Assembly (NCBI GenBank): GCA_029532415.1
Contig: JAQOTA010000046.1
Coordinates: 1,674,001-1,738,000, forward strand
Source: Marasmius tenuissimus
Taxonomy: Eukaryota; Basidiomycota; Agaricomycetes; Agaricales; Marasmiaceae
Direction: 5' to 3'
Length of the DNA stretch: 64,000 nt
The translations under genes were made by a program, and so were the position numbers. The notes beneath the pieces are model-generated. The model was not told the DNA's origin, searched no databases, and saw only the letters and a program-made list of their open reading frames with translations. Shown here in pieces: positions 25,201 to 34,778 of this stretch (position 1 is the first letter of the stretch; every line of letters starts with the position of its first letter).

Positions 25201-26284
25201 CCGCAGTGTGCGATTGTTGCCCCCCTTTATGAGTATCCTTCTTCTTTCCTTTGCCTTTTCCTTTGCCCTTTCCTCCTTTCTTCTTCCCTTTCTTGGAAGA
25301 AGATCCACCTTGGTTCTGATTATTCTGGTTCTGGTTGTTGTTTTTATTATTGTTCTTCTTTTGATTCGCAGAAGTACCAGAACGAGACTGATCAGACCAT
25401 TTGGGAGGAGAGTTAAATCTATTAACACCAGAAATTTTGGCGTTATGGGCGGTGTAGGCAGCAGGACCAGAATGAATTCCATTCCTTCTATTCCATTCAT
25501 TCGTTATTGCAGCAATCAAATTGGTAGGTTTAAGTTCTTCCTTCTTCATACGGGATACTTGCTGCTTGAAAAGCTGCCAGCGCTTTTCATTAAGCTTGGC
25601 TGTGATCATAAGGCACAGCAAGTCGTCCGAGATGTCTACTCCATGATCCTTAAGTTGGTCCCGAACAGTCAGCATGTAACTGATTCCAGGGACTGGATTA
25701 AGGTGTTCAGGAAGTTGGACATTATGCAAGTCCGTATACAGATTCATCATCTTTGAAGAGGATTGAACTCCAAACGTAGATTTGAGTTTAGATAAGGTTG
25801 AGATTACCGAAGTTTTATCAACATGCGCGTCGTGAGCACAACGAGTTCGCATTTTGATAATACCAATTACTTTGTTACGCCTAGAAGTCCACTCAATTAG
25901 AGCGGTAGCTTCCCCTGAAGTAGCAGGAGAGGATGTTTCAGGCATTTCTTCATCCAAGGCTTGAGGTATGCCTTGGGTAAAGAGGTAACCCTCAAGTAAT
26001 CGGTACCAATCTTCGAAATTCGAACCATCATCTAGCAAAACTGGAATGATACTGATTCCTCCTGACCCAGCAGGAAAGTTGCTATCCGAAACCTGAGAGT
26101 ACAACGGTTCCGTATTGTAGTTAAAAACTTCTACAGAATTTTCTACTTCCGTTCCTAAAGTGTATCCCGGAGTGTTTCGAACAAACGTCGTTGGGGGATT
26201 ACCACTTGGGGAATGAGAAGCAGACCTAGATTCTGATTGAGACATATTAAGATCTGCCAAAAGTCCCGTGAGCATACTCTTCAA
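19216..26284 (-). pseudogene. Copia Gag-Pol polyprotein, two lesions
   Basis: The main frame (26,284 to 20,063) is 2,073 codons. Residues 60-290 are Gag-like, followed by a Lys/Gly-rich basic tract near 320-345 in place of a CCHC knuckle. A Gag-independent region of about 800 residues follows. Protease DSGAS is near residue 1188. The integrase zinc site (HRRMGH..CRGC) is near 1333, and integrase core segments include LFDDATSFGW, HFDRGGEF and NGRAERFNRTLQEK. Reverse transcriptase starts near 1880 and has FLYGALDEEIYMEQPEGF and YVDD. An in-frame TGA at 20,063-20,065 interrupts RT after KIWEC; the frame resumes at once with DLGEPTEFLRMR. Near 19,600 a small deletion shifts the frame in RNase H, where DSDWATDKE no longer joins in frame to LANAPVCWVSQKQ and SSTEAEYMAL. 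The protein end is at 19,216. Usual Copia polyproteins are about 1,300-1,500 aa, so this one is unusually long. Confidence 0.93.
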
Positions 26285-27284
26285 ATATAGAAGGGTGGAG
26301 CCAAGAGAGTGTCAATCGACAAAGGCTTCTAAGAAGCACCCATAAATAAATAGGGTTCGATGCACACTGAGAAATGCTCCAAAGGTCTAGGACTTTTAAC
26401 AGGCTGTATGCGTCAAGCAGATCATGGGGTGTACCGCGTGCAGGTAGTGCAGGGGAGTTAATCTGGTTACGAAGCCCTGCCCAATTGCTAGGGTCTTACA
26501 ACGTTCCCAGTGTGTATCGGTGTCTGGTGTCCCATCATGCTATCTGGTCTCAACCCCAGACTAGCAAAAGTATGAGTGATCAGCTCATACTATCTGAATG
26601 ACCCATAGAAAGTTATTATTAAACCTAGTCATCCATATGAATTGAGTTCATGCACCCTCTGCCTTAGGCATGTCGGTGACCAGAAAGCAATCATAGGTGA
26701 GTTAGAGTTTAACAATAACGTAGAAGAGAGGGGTCATCGGGAGGGAAGTCCCTGTACATACTAAAATGGCCATGTGATACCGTAAAATTGTATAGTATCA
26801 AAACCTAGTTGTAAGGAGATCAAATCTCCCAGCATGTATATCATGCCCGGTCTTTCGACCGTCAGGAATCATGGCGAGTTGGTTTATAAGCACAACCCCA
26901 TAGACCCCTAAACGATGCCTCATGGTGAGGATCATCGCCAACCATTGGTTTTCATCGGCATTAGGCAGTGATAATATAAGATCAAAGCCCAATCCGGGTT
27001 ATCAGCAGGGAGACAGAGCCGCATACGCGGGTAGGTCTATGCCGAAGAAGATGAAGCCAAGACAGTATGTACATGCGTTCGTGCAACATGCAACAGTACA
27101 GGGACATAGTGGATAGGTGTAAAGGGAACTAACAACCCTTTGACCTTGACACCAGACGATGACAAGCCTGACATCGCTAGAGACTTCCATAACCCATGTA
27201 GGTTACAGGTCGTCCGCTAGGATGGTGGCGACACACGGGAGCTAGGCTACTCCGATCATAACATCGACCTGACCACCGCTTGCG
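26285..27284 (-). other. Untranslated leader of the Copia element
   Basis: About 1 kb lies between the primer site and the Gag ATG. No long frame or domain is visible. Several short ATGs occur. A leader this long may hold packaging or dimerisation signals, which cannot be read from sequence alone. Confidence 0.6.
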
Positions 27285-27296
27285 GGGCCCATAACC
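27285..27296 (-). promoter_or_regulatory. Primer-binding site, half-tRNA type
   Basis: Immediately inside the 5' LTR, the minus strand reads GGTTATGGGCCC. This is complementary, with about one mismatch, to the anticodon stem-loop of initiator tRNA-Met (GGGCTCATAACC) rather than to a tRNA 3' end. Copia-group elements are known to prime from such a cleaved half tRNA. Confidence 0.6.
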
Positions 27297-27815
27297 TGAT
27301 GAGCCAGCATAGTTAAAGTGCACAGTGGGTATAACGAAGTAAACCTCACATGGGTAATACACAGAGTGTTCTTGTAGTCTTGAGATGCTTGAGAAGAGGT
27401 GATAATCGAGTAGATTGTCCTAAGGCTTAAGGCCTTTTCATCCAGTCTTTTATACATAAGTTTCTGGTACATGTAATGAGTATTACACTAACTGAAACTA
27501 CTACTAGAAGTAGGTATTCGGCCCTAAAGGCGTAAAAGACATTAGTACTGTGTAAGTACTTCTACCATGAATGGTAGTATGCTTGGTGAGCATAGTCGTG
27601 TTTGCCTCATGTATTGGAGGCTCTACTTATGCTATTGGATAGCGACTGTCTATAGTGTCATATATGATGAAACTAGATGTAGGTAGTAAGATACGTAGAC
27701 AGAGACGTAGTACTTGCATGAGGACGCAAGTGTTCTAGAGGCGTAACTCTATAAATAGTGTGACGCGTAAATAACACGTCAACAGTGTATCACATGATAT
27801 CCATCATGTTCAACA
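27297..27815 (-). repeat. 5' LTR of Copia element
   Basis: 519 bp, the same as the left LTR. It contains TATAAATAG near 27,750 on the plus strand and a tttatac block near 27,450. Confidence 0.95.
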
Positions 27816-27820
27816 TGGAG
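27816..27820. repeat. Target-site duplication, right
   Basis: TGGAG, a perfect copy of 18,657-18,661. Confidence 0.95.
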
Positions 27821-28940
27821 GCTGTCAACAACGAGATTAGACGATGTGGGCAGCCCGAGATAGACCACCGATGTCAGGAGTGTGTCCGCACGATGGTGGA
27901 TGCTGATGGTATGTGCGCCGCTCCCTCACGATTTGAGGATAATTCGTAACTCATGCTTCGTTAGGTACAAAGGAGATCTTTGCGGTTGTTTGTGATGGTG
28001 TCACAGTTGGGCGCCCAACGTGTGGGGTTCCTCATTGCCAGGGAAGGCTTCTCTGAACAATGGATGCTTTCTGCTCAGAACACTTGTCGATGGAGATGGT
28101 CTGTAGGGTCCTCGAGTGTGGTGAGCAAGTTGAGCATGGGTTCAAGACGTGCACAAACTTGGACCATCGAACGATGGAGGAGAAGTGGCGCGAGAGGGGT
28201 CAGGCTGCTTTCCAGCTGAAAAAGCGGTATGAGCAGGACCACCGTATGGACACAGGCGAAAGCGGAGAACCAGCCTTGGGTGACGGTGATGGTGAGATTG
28301 CGGGAAAGGATGATGGGATAAAGTTACGAGCACAGTTCAGCAGGCGTCGGACTCATAACAAACAGCTAATCATAGCGCCGTGTGGGATCATTCTTGCCAG
28401 GCAGACATTCTATCATTCGGAAGCCTTTTCACTTGTTGCAGTGAGTCATCTCGCATTTTCAAGCCAATTTCTCCTTGTTCTTACTCGGTTTATTGACAGC
28501 GCTTTGTGAAGAGTACATTCACAGGCCGCCGTAAACCCAACCATTTCATCTACAATTCCAACTGCATTCTATCGAAGCATGTCCGAGGCCATAATGATTC
28601 AGAAATGCGCGAATTCTTTGACAACATAGGGCTCGCAGTCGACGTCTTTCACTTCCGGTCGAAACACAAGGACACCGATATCTACTGTGGGTGGAATTGC
28701 AACCCATATCACTTTCCAGAGCTGATGTACATAGATGATGCTGGGAAAGACAGGTGGTTCTTCAATACGTCCATTGCAGAGCAGACAAATGCGTGGTTTG
28801 GACGCTTTATCTCAATGTGCCGCGAGATGAACAGTATATTCTACGAGTTTTTCCTCAACCAGATGATTATGTTACACAATAATCAGGTAAAGCAGAACCT
28901 ACAGACTTCATTAGAGATACCTACATACTGGACTCAGTAG

Positions 28941-29226
28941 TAATCAGTTTGCGAGGATATAGAATAGTAATAGATCCACTATTACAGGCGGTATGTGAGT
29001 AGCAAGCACAAGCATGTCAGACAAGACACCACACGTAATCTTCATAACTTTCCTCACAACCACGATCATCTCAACGCGCGATACCCTTCCTTTCTTTGGT
29101 GATAATGGTAGGCGTCGTGCCGGTTACAGCTCATGAATAGAATGGTATCCTGACTTATTCCAGCAGAGTTATTTTCATAACCAAGACACACCTACTACAG
29201 CATTTGCGACACACGCACGACTGGCT
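28941..29226. other. Spacer or intron inside the KDZ element
   Basis: Contains possible splice sites (gtatgtgag near 28,990; ttccag near 29,163) but no clear coding sequence. It may include the last introns of the KDZ gene or of the next frame. Confidence 0.3.
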
Positions 29227-29802
29227 TTGATTGACAGAAAACTTCAAGAATGGGAAGAAGAGGAAGAAATCCAAGCTACTGAATGGGCAGGACTGATGAA
29301 GGGTCAAAGTTCTGGGAACGATCTAAATGAAGATGACCCTGAGGTTGACCAGGTTGAGCAGAGCTCCTCGTCTCGAAATCCAACAGGGTCCTCTGTGCAA
29401 GTTTCATGTCGATACCAACATCAAACTGTCCGTCAAACCACAGCGGCCGCAGCCTCACGTTCAACCCCAACAGCCTTGTGCTCTCGTTCTCGTTCTATTT
29501 CCCATCCCTATTGCAACTCAGCACAGTCTAGAAGTCGGTCTACTTTCGTTCAGTGGCCTGGCCGTCTATTGGTATTGGACGTTGGAATTGGTTTCGAAGC
29601 GATGGAGAACGGCTACATGATAGCACGATATCCTGATCTTTCAGTTCGGTTTGTGAACGTTTTCCGGGGCTGGAGCTATAATGCAGAGGTCTATGACGAG
29701 AACTGGCAGGCTTGGCAGATGATGAGTGGGTTTCAGCAACGGGTAGCGATGGCGGAATCGGCATGCCAGTGGAGGCACTTCATCCGACATATCAAGGAAT
29801 AG
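29227..29802 (+). CDS. Unassigned ORF in the KDZ island
   Basis: A 191-codon frame that stays open upstream to a possible acceptor at about 29,163. The N-terminal part is a charged helix (LQEWEEEEEIQATEWAGLMK) that may form a coiled coil. The middle is Ser/Arg-rich and disordered. The C-terminal 80 residues look globular (GYMIARYPDLSVRFVNVF, NWQAWQMMSGFQQR). I recognise no family. It could be the C-terminal part of the KDZ gene through extra introns, or a separate accessory ORF. Its position between the transposase part and the minus-strand zinc-finger gene suggests it belongs to the transposon. Confidence 0.4.
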   Translation: MIDRKLQEWEEEEEIQATEWAGLMKGQSSGNDLNEDDPEVDQVEQSSSSRNPTGSSVQVSCRYQHQTVRQTTAAAASRSTPTALCSRSRSISHPYCNSAQSRSRSTFVQWPGRLLVLDVGIGFEAMENGYMIARYPDLSVRFVNVFRGWSYNAEVYDENWQAWQMMSGFQQRVAMAESACQWRHFIRHIKE

Positions 29803-30108
29803 AAAATGTTGACGCTTCTGTACCATCTCTCGCAGAATGTTCACGATTAAATTTGATTTGTCTATTATAATCCCGAGCAAACAGTGAAGTAGGAAGTAAA
29901 GTAAGGTCAGAAACACAATATGAATGCAGGTAAGGTAATGTGGACGTTGGCAGGAATAACATGTGTTGCAGAACAGGAAAGGATATCGCAGGTTGAAAAA
30001 GGGAAAGGGTATCGCAGGTCACAGAAATGGAAAGGGTATTACGGGTTGCAAAATAGGAAAGGGTATCACATCCGCCCACATCTAACAGTTGTCCAGAGTC
30101 TACCATCT

Positions 30109-32555
30109 TCATCTCCTTCTCCGTACCTCACGGACAACACTATCATCTGACCCAAGGCTGCTGCTTGATAACTCGTCGAGCAGGGTATTGCCTTCGACCA
30201 GCTGAACCTTTCCACCTTTGCGTGACTTCTTTGGTTGACTCTTCCGTTGATGAGCAACTGCTGCAAGCTGGTCCACCTGGTCAAGCTCGCGCTTTATCTT
30301 CCTTCGTGTGTGTTGCAAGGCCTGGTAGCGGTCTGGAACAACCTTCATGAGCCGCTTCCACTGTGCATCGCCATCGTCGCAGGGACCTGAGAAGGGAACG
30401 GCTGTGTAAAGTTCATCAAGAAGGTCCTGCGGGGCATCCTTCCATTGGAAGTGATGGCTGTAAACCAAGGCCCTCGGATATGCCGTAACAAGTGGAAAGT
30501 GTTCGTTGAATAGTCGCTTGACCAAATCTTCATTGTCTCCCATCTCCCGATAGAAGTCAATGATATCCCTTGCAAAGTACTCCGCAGGCCACTTGGTAGC
30601 TGAGGTATAGCCTCGTTGTTGAGCAGCAGTGACCAGCCTCGCTCGTTTGTTTGGTGCAAACTCAAGCGTGGAGCCATTAGGGGAGGGAGAGGCAGTGAAA
30701 CGGCTAGAAAGCGGAGAAATTTTGCTGCGCTTCTGAGCTACTGGTGGTGGCGGGGTCTGGTGTCTGGATCCGAGGCGCTGCAATGATGAGGGAGGCCTTG
30801 TGGGCGGTGAGCTACGAGAACGATTTGAAGGAGATCTGGAGTTGTTCCGCAACGGGGAGCAGGACCTGCCACGAGAGGAAGATTGAGAGGATGAGGTTGA
30901 GTCCTGTGAAGAACAAAGAGAATCGTGCAAAGGAGACTGAGACTGAGAGTACTGAGGGGGAATACGGGATGGTGAGTGTGAAGTGAGATCACGAGTGGAA
31001 CATGGAGTGGGTGTATGGCGGTGACAACGTGATTTGGGACGTAAGAGCGCCGCCTGCTGAATCTCATCCTGGACAAGATCATCTCACAACTCTCTCCGGC
31101 GCTGCTGTAGGGAAGGTGGGTTCACAAGACGTGATCCACCGGGATTGATGCCAGGCCCAGTGGACTCCCTGATGTAGTCCTGTAGCCCTTCACATTCCTT
31201 GATACCAACCTTCCGCATCAATAAGGTGGTCGTTCCATCCATCTTCAGCATCCTTGACGTGTCAAGCGCAAGGGGTGCATGAGCAGTGATCCAGGTGCGA
31301 ACTTGGGGTCTGTAGTACTCAAACTGGTCCTCGCACACTCGAGCTGCGTCAAGGAAGGTCCGAGAGATCGTTAATCCCTCTGCCGACAAACTTTCGGGAA
31401 CCTGAATCTCGACAGGGTAAGGTTTTTCTTCGGATGTCTAGTCAAGATGATTTCAATGTCAGCATATATATGGATATAACTTAAGAAAATAAAACAACGT
31501 ACCCAGAAACAGACCAGAACAGAAGAGCGAAGGGTCTTCTGGGTCGCCTTTGTAGCCAATGCCAACTCTCGATGTTCATCGCGAGTCTGCTGAACAATAG
31601 ATTGCTGCTGGGTATCAGGAACGAGGGTAAAAAATTTAGGTGCCCGGACAACTGGAAGGGCTTCCTGACTAGCATTCGGTGTGGGAATGGGATCAGGAGC
31701 CCTGTCTGAAGCAGGGAGAGAAGTGGTTGGCGAAATCGTTGCCTGTGTATAGGAAGGCGGGAGGGTAGAGCTAAGTGGCAGCGTAGACGAAGTGGAACTG
31801 AGTGGCTGCAAAGACAACATGCCAGGGGCAGGATGTTGACGACAGCCTCCTTTCCTGATACAATGCGACCTGCATGACTTTCGAAGGCATCTCGTATTAC
31901 CACTCTGCACACATCCCAGCTCCGAGCATATGAGGCGGGTCTTGGTGGAAGTGGGGGGTGACAACTGATTGATAGAGGATGGAACCGGACGCAGATTACT
32001 GTTCCGAGTAGTTTGCAATGGCTGCGTGATGAATGATGATGACTGTGTGGTGAATGATGATGAGGAAACTTGTGATATAGATGTTGCTTGATAAGAGGAT
32101 GAGGTCGGCATCGGTATTGTGATGGATGGTACATGATTCGGACCCTGGTCCTCAAGGCTCGCAGCAATAGCGGTTCTCAGCATGGTCTCCTCCATTTCGA
32201 CCACTGTCGGTAACTGAGAATATGTGTTGGGGTCGCCTGGAGGCAGTAGTGGGTCGAGGAAAGGGTTGAGAGCAGGATCCTCTGTGCGATTGGGCCATTT
32301 CCATTTGAAGACTGGGCACTTCCGGCCATCTTCATGTATTATATCGCACTAGTTCCACTTAATCAGTAAAACACCCAGCACAAAAGATAGTGCGTGAATT
32401 ACCACTGCAAATTCCCGTCCCTTGTTGGGGGTCTGTCCACGATTGGCACGAACAAAAGGCAGAACAGTGTTCGCGGGACACATGTCACAGGGGCATAGAA
32501 TATGATCTGGAAGTGAGGGTGAAGTACGTAGTGCAGGCGAGGTACGTCGGCTCAT
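30109..32555 (-). pseudogene. GRF-like zinc-finger protein of the KDZ island, one in-frame TGA
   Basis: Three exons (32,555-32,403; 32,348-31,503; 31,437-30,109) form one frame of about 776 codons. Residues 21-65 look like a GRF zinc finger: CPCDMC, then NKGREFAVC split by intron 1, then KCPVFKWKW. A long Ser/Thr/Pro-rich linker follows. Near residue 170 is a second Cys/His cluster (CSELGCVQSGNTRCLRKSC, HCIRKGGCRQH). A folded block comes next (FLDAARVCEDQFEYYRPQVR, MLKMDGTTTLLMRKVG). A Ser/Arg-rich stretch leads to a conserved-looking end (WPAEYFARDIIDFYREMG, HFPLVTAYPRALVYSHHFQWK). A TGA at 31,084-31,086 interrupts the frame after QQRRREL, but DDLVQDEIQQAALLRPKS continues in the same frame. 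Either the gene is broken by one nonsense change or it ends there. It is divergent from the host genes and convergent with the KDZ gene. Its role is unknown; an accessory nucleic-acid-binding protein of the transposon is my inference. Confidence 0.65.
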
Positions 32556-33114
32556 TGCTGCGGAATTGAGGTTTCAACGAGAGCGGTGGTGGTGGTAGGT
32601 GAAAGAGAGGGATGTCCGGCAGGTAGCAGTCTTTTATAGAGGCGGGATATAGGCTGTCCGATTATGGTCAGGTTTCAAAAAATCCAACAAAAAATACTTA
32701 GAGGGGCGCACCTATCCCAAACTCAGCTGTAACTTCCACCCATAGCAAAATCTTCTGTCTGGCCACTCAAAGTGTCTTCTGTTACCCGAGATTCATCTTG
32801 CTGATACGGGTAAATTGGTTTCGAGTAGCGTAGACAGTGTAGTAGGTAGGGACAAAGCATTCGTCAAAAACAGCTAATAAAAACGAACCACCGGTGGTTC
32901 ATCACGTGTAGGTAGCAGGCGCTTATATGACTTAGACGCCCAGACGGTAAGGCTCAGACGGACCCGCCGGCTCAGACTGATCGGCTCAGATTTGGAGACC
33001 CAGACTCCTGGATTCCTGGTCGCTCTCAGGTCTTCAGTAGCGGGCCCTGCCGCGGGAGTCGGCACCTAGTAAATCCTTGAGTCAGTGGTGGAGGAAGAAG
33101 AGATTGAGCGACGA
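32556..33114. other. Intergenic: edge of the transposon island
   Basis: Promoter region of the GRF-like gene (tcttttatagagg near 32,630), then unassigned sequence. I could not find terminal inverted repeats that would mark the end of the KDZ element. Confidence 0.4.
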
Positions 33115-33370
33115 GCGTCAAATATGATGATATTTTTACGGGCCGGACTAACCGTTTAACGTTTAACCCCTGGCCGGCCGCCATGAGCCAATGAGAATCG
33201 TTCTATTATTCCAACGTTTCACCACCATGATCATCGGTCTCGCCGCCTCTCGCTCTTCTGTATCGAACTTCACGCGTATCATAGATTTCATGAATTCGAG
33301 ACCCCATGGATGATGGATCGTCATACGAGCAAAACCCTCAGCATCGTGACAACTGTCAGCAATCACTCAC
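33115..33370 (+). repeat. Dispersed repeat R, copy 1
   Basis: Non-coding. Conserved blocks in order are GGGCCGGACTAACCG.., CCCCTGGCCGG, CAATGAGAATCGTTCTATTA, the tttcaccaccatgatcatcg block, cttcacgcgtatc, gaattcgagaccccatgg, and caaaaccctcagcatcgtga ending at caatcactcac. The same order occurs at 38,545, 41,570 and, reversed, at 58,570 and 63,890. Here it forms the upstream region of a peroxidase copy. Confidence 0.75.
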
Positions 33371-33535
33371 CGGCACCTCCACATAAGCCTTGCTTCACCG
33401 TGCTTCACCCTCATCAAGAGCGGCCTGGTTACAATCTTCCTTCCACAATTCCGGAGCTGACGAGAGGCATGGAAGTAAAACAAAACCTCAAGGAATGCCC
33501 AGCAAACCATCCCTTTCTCTTCCTTCCCCTCCACC

Positions 33536-34246
33536 ATGAAAGCCATCCTCCACACCCTCCCCTTCTTCTCCGTCCTCTCCCCCATTCTCATCCTCGGATA
33601 CACCTGGCCCTTATGGACCGACGAGCTCGAAGACATTACGTACCTCCAAAGCGGCATGCTCTGTCGAGGCTTCCACGACAGTGTCTCCCCCTGTGGATTC
33701 TCAAGTAACCCTCAAACCCGAAACGCCGCCGCCGAATGGCTCCGTACAGCTTTCCACGACGCGATCACACACGACAAGTCGACTGGTCAAGTCGGACTGG
33801 ACGCGTCGTTGATGTACGAGTTGGATAGACCGGAGAATCAGGGGACGACGGGGTTGAATGCGACGTTTGGGTTTTTTACGGGGTATCAGACGGTGAGGTC
33901 TAGTATGGCGGATTTGGTGGCGTTGGGGGTGTATACTTCTGTGAGGGAGTGTGGTGGACCGGTTGTTCCGTTTAGAGCTGGGAGGGTTGATGCGACTGGT
34001 GCTGGGGTGACTGGGGTTCCTGAGCCTACGACTGATTTGGAGACGACGATTGGGCAGTTTGAAAAGGCTGGGTTTAATAAGGCTGATATGATTGCTATGG
34101 TGCGTGCGCTGTGTTCTTCCTTTCAACGTATCTCTGAGTTTTAGATGCTGACAATGTACTCGGTATAGGTCGCCTTTGACATATGCTCAGTGGTGTTCAC
34201 GGAAACGACTTTCCCGATATCACAGGAAACAACAGCGAAGCCTCGC
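33536..34246 (+). pseudogene. Secreted heme peroxidase, frameshifted and truncated copy
   Basis: Exon 1 (33,536-34,099) is open and encodes a signal peptide, YTWPLWTDELED and the distal heme motif WLRTAFHD. An intron (34,100-34,168) follows. Exon 2 starts normally, but one base is missing: GCCTTTGACAT stands where the paralogs have GCCTGTGGACAT. The proximal-His motif ACGHTLGG is therefore lost and the frame shifts. Similarity to the other two genes ends near 34,246, where unrelated sequence homologous to the 3' flank of P450 no. 1 begins. Residues in exon 1 are otherwise almost identical to the copy at 42,049, so the damage is recent. It is unlikely to bind heme. Confidence 0.9.
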
Positions 34247-34256
34247 ACAAATCAAC

Positions 34257-34540
34257 GGTCTCTGAATGTATTCGTCTCGAGTCGCCCAGTATTCGAGCCA
34301 GGAAACTTCGTCGGATCCCTTCACCGATCTTTTTTTGGTGACAATATTGAATAACCTTCAATCGAGTCTCTCGAGTCTAAACCTTCTGCGCACGTAGATC
34401 TATATAAAACAGAACAGAGCTCATGATGGCATAAGTAGGCTTCACTAACACTTCAATTTCTTCCCTTCTCACTCAATGAAATTCCTGCTCATAGGCGTCC
34501 ATCACCAACTTCTCGTGCATCTCGGATTCACTGTTTTCAC
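34257..34540 (-). pseudogene. P450 3' end and flank, joined to the broken peroxidase
   Basis: This segment matches 12,866-13,125, the 3' flank and last exon of P450 no. 1. On the minus strand, 34,531-34,478 encodes SEMHEKLVMDAYEQEFH and a stop, which is the P450 C-terminus and nothing more. It directly abuts the peroxidase fragment in the opposite direction and marks a rearrangement breakpoint. Confidence 0.8.
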
Positions 34541-34778
34541 CCGAGAATGTGTATATATTCACAGGCGCCAACGCTCAGACCAATGTCATCGTCCCCCTGG
34601 TACGTGCGGTACGACAGCTATATTGATTGATCAAGTATTCATGTAGGGTACTGCCGTTATATGGGCTCCTGTGCTGACCGTATGAGGACAAGAAGGGTGG
34701 CAATCCAGAGATCGAATCAAACAGTCGAATCTTGATGATGCTTCGTTCTGAGTAGGCGCTGGGGTAGATCCCGAAAGG
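34541..34778. other. Intergenic, nothing recognised
   Basis: No coding or repeat signal is visible between the P450 fragment and the inverted-repeat element. Confidence 0.4.

Larger units (their letters stand above)
18662..27815 (-). mobile_element. Ty1/Copia LTR retrotransposon, nested in the KDZ gene
   Basis: A 9,154-bp element has 519-bp LTRs in direct orientation, flanked by TGGAG on both sides. The LTRs begin TGATGAGCC and end GTTCAACA as read on the plus strand. The polyprotein lies on the minus strand, so the right LTR is the 5' LTR. The order protease, integrase, reverse transcriptase, RNase H is the Copia order. The LTRs appear identical by eye, which means a very recent insertion. 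A polypurine tract lies next to the 3' LTR and a half-tRNA type primer site next to the 5' LTR. Removing the element and one TGGAG restores the reading frame of the KDZ exon. Confidence 0.97.
17669..28940 (+). pseudogene. KDZ-type transposon gene (CxC5, CxC6, transposase C-part), split by a Copia element
   Basis: Exons 17,669-18,002, 18,056-18,401, 18,451-18,661 joined to 27,821-27,908, 27,965-28,440 and 28,500-28,940 give one frame of about 630 codons once the retrotransposon is ignored. The first two exons hold a CxC5-like cluster (CINPDCSY, then CHSCKTIYHPTFYV, RYYYLEDDVPAVIQINEH). Next comes FNEAMEAVNNEIRRCGQPEID with CQECVRTM, and a CxC6-like cluster (CGVPHC, FCSEH, CRVLEC, KTCTNLDHR). 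The C-part IAPCGIILARQTFYHSEA, NSNCILSKHV, VDVFHFRSKHKDTD, CNPYHFPEL, EQTNAWFG is typical of KDZ-associated fungal proteins. Two lesions are visible: the 9.15-kb insertion in exon 3, and an in-frame TGA at 28,054-28,056 inside the CxC6 cluster. Start and 3' end are uncertain, and no terminal repeats were identified. Confidence 0.8.

Noticed and set aside
25139..25756. Plus-strand 205-codon frame inside the Copia element
   Set aside because: Antisense of the Lys-rich Gag tract, with low-complexity Phe/Leu content only.
20063..31086. TGA read as an amino acid in three frames
   Set aside because: Host genes here end with TGA normally, and there is no sign of recoding. CGA to TGA mutation is the simpler explanation.
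33701..34126. Minus-strand Arg/Pro-rich frames over peroxidase exon 1 (also 42,202-42,627)
   Set aside because: Shadows of the conserved peroxidase coding strand. They exist in several copies only because the genes are paralogs.
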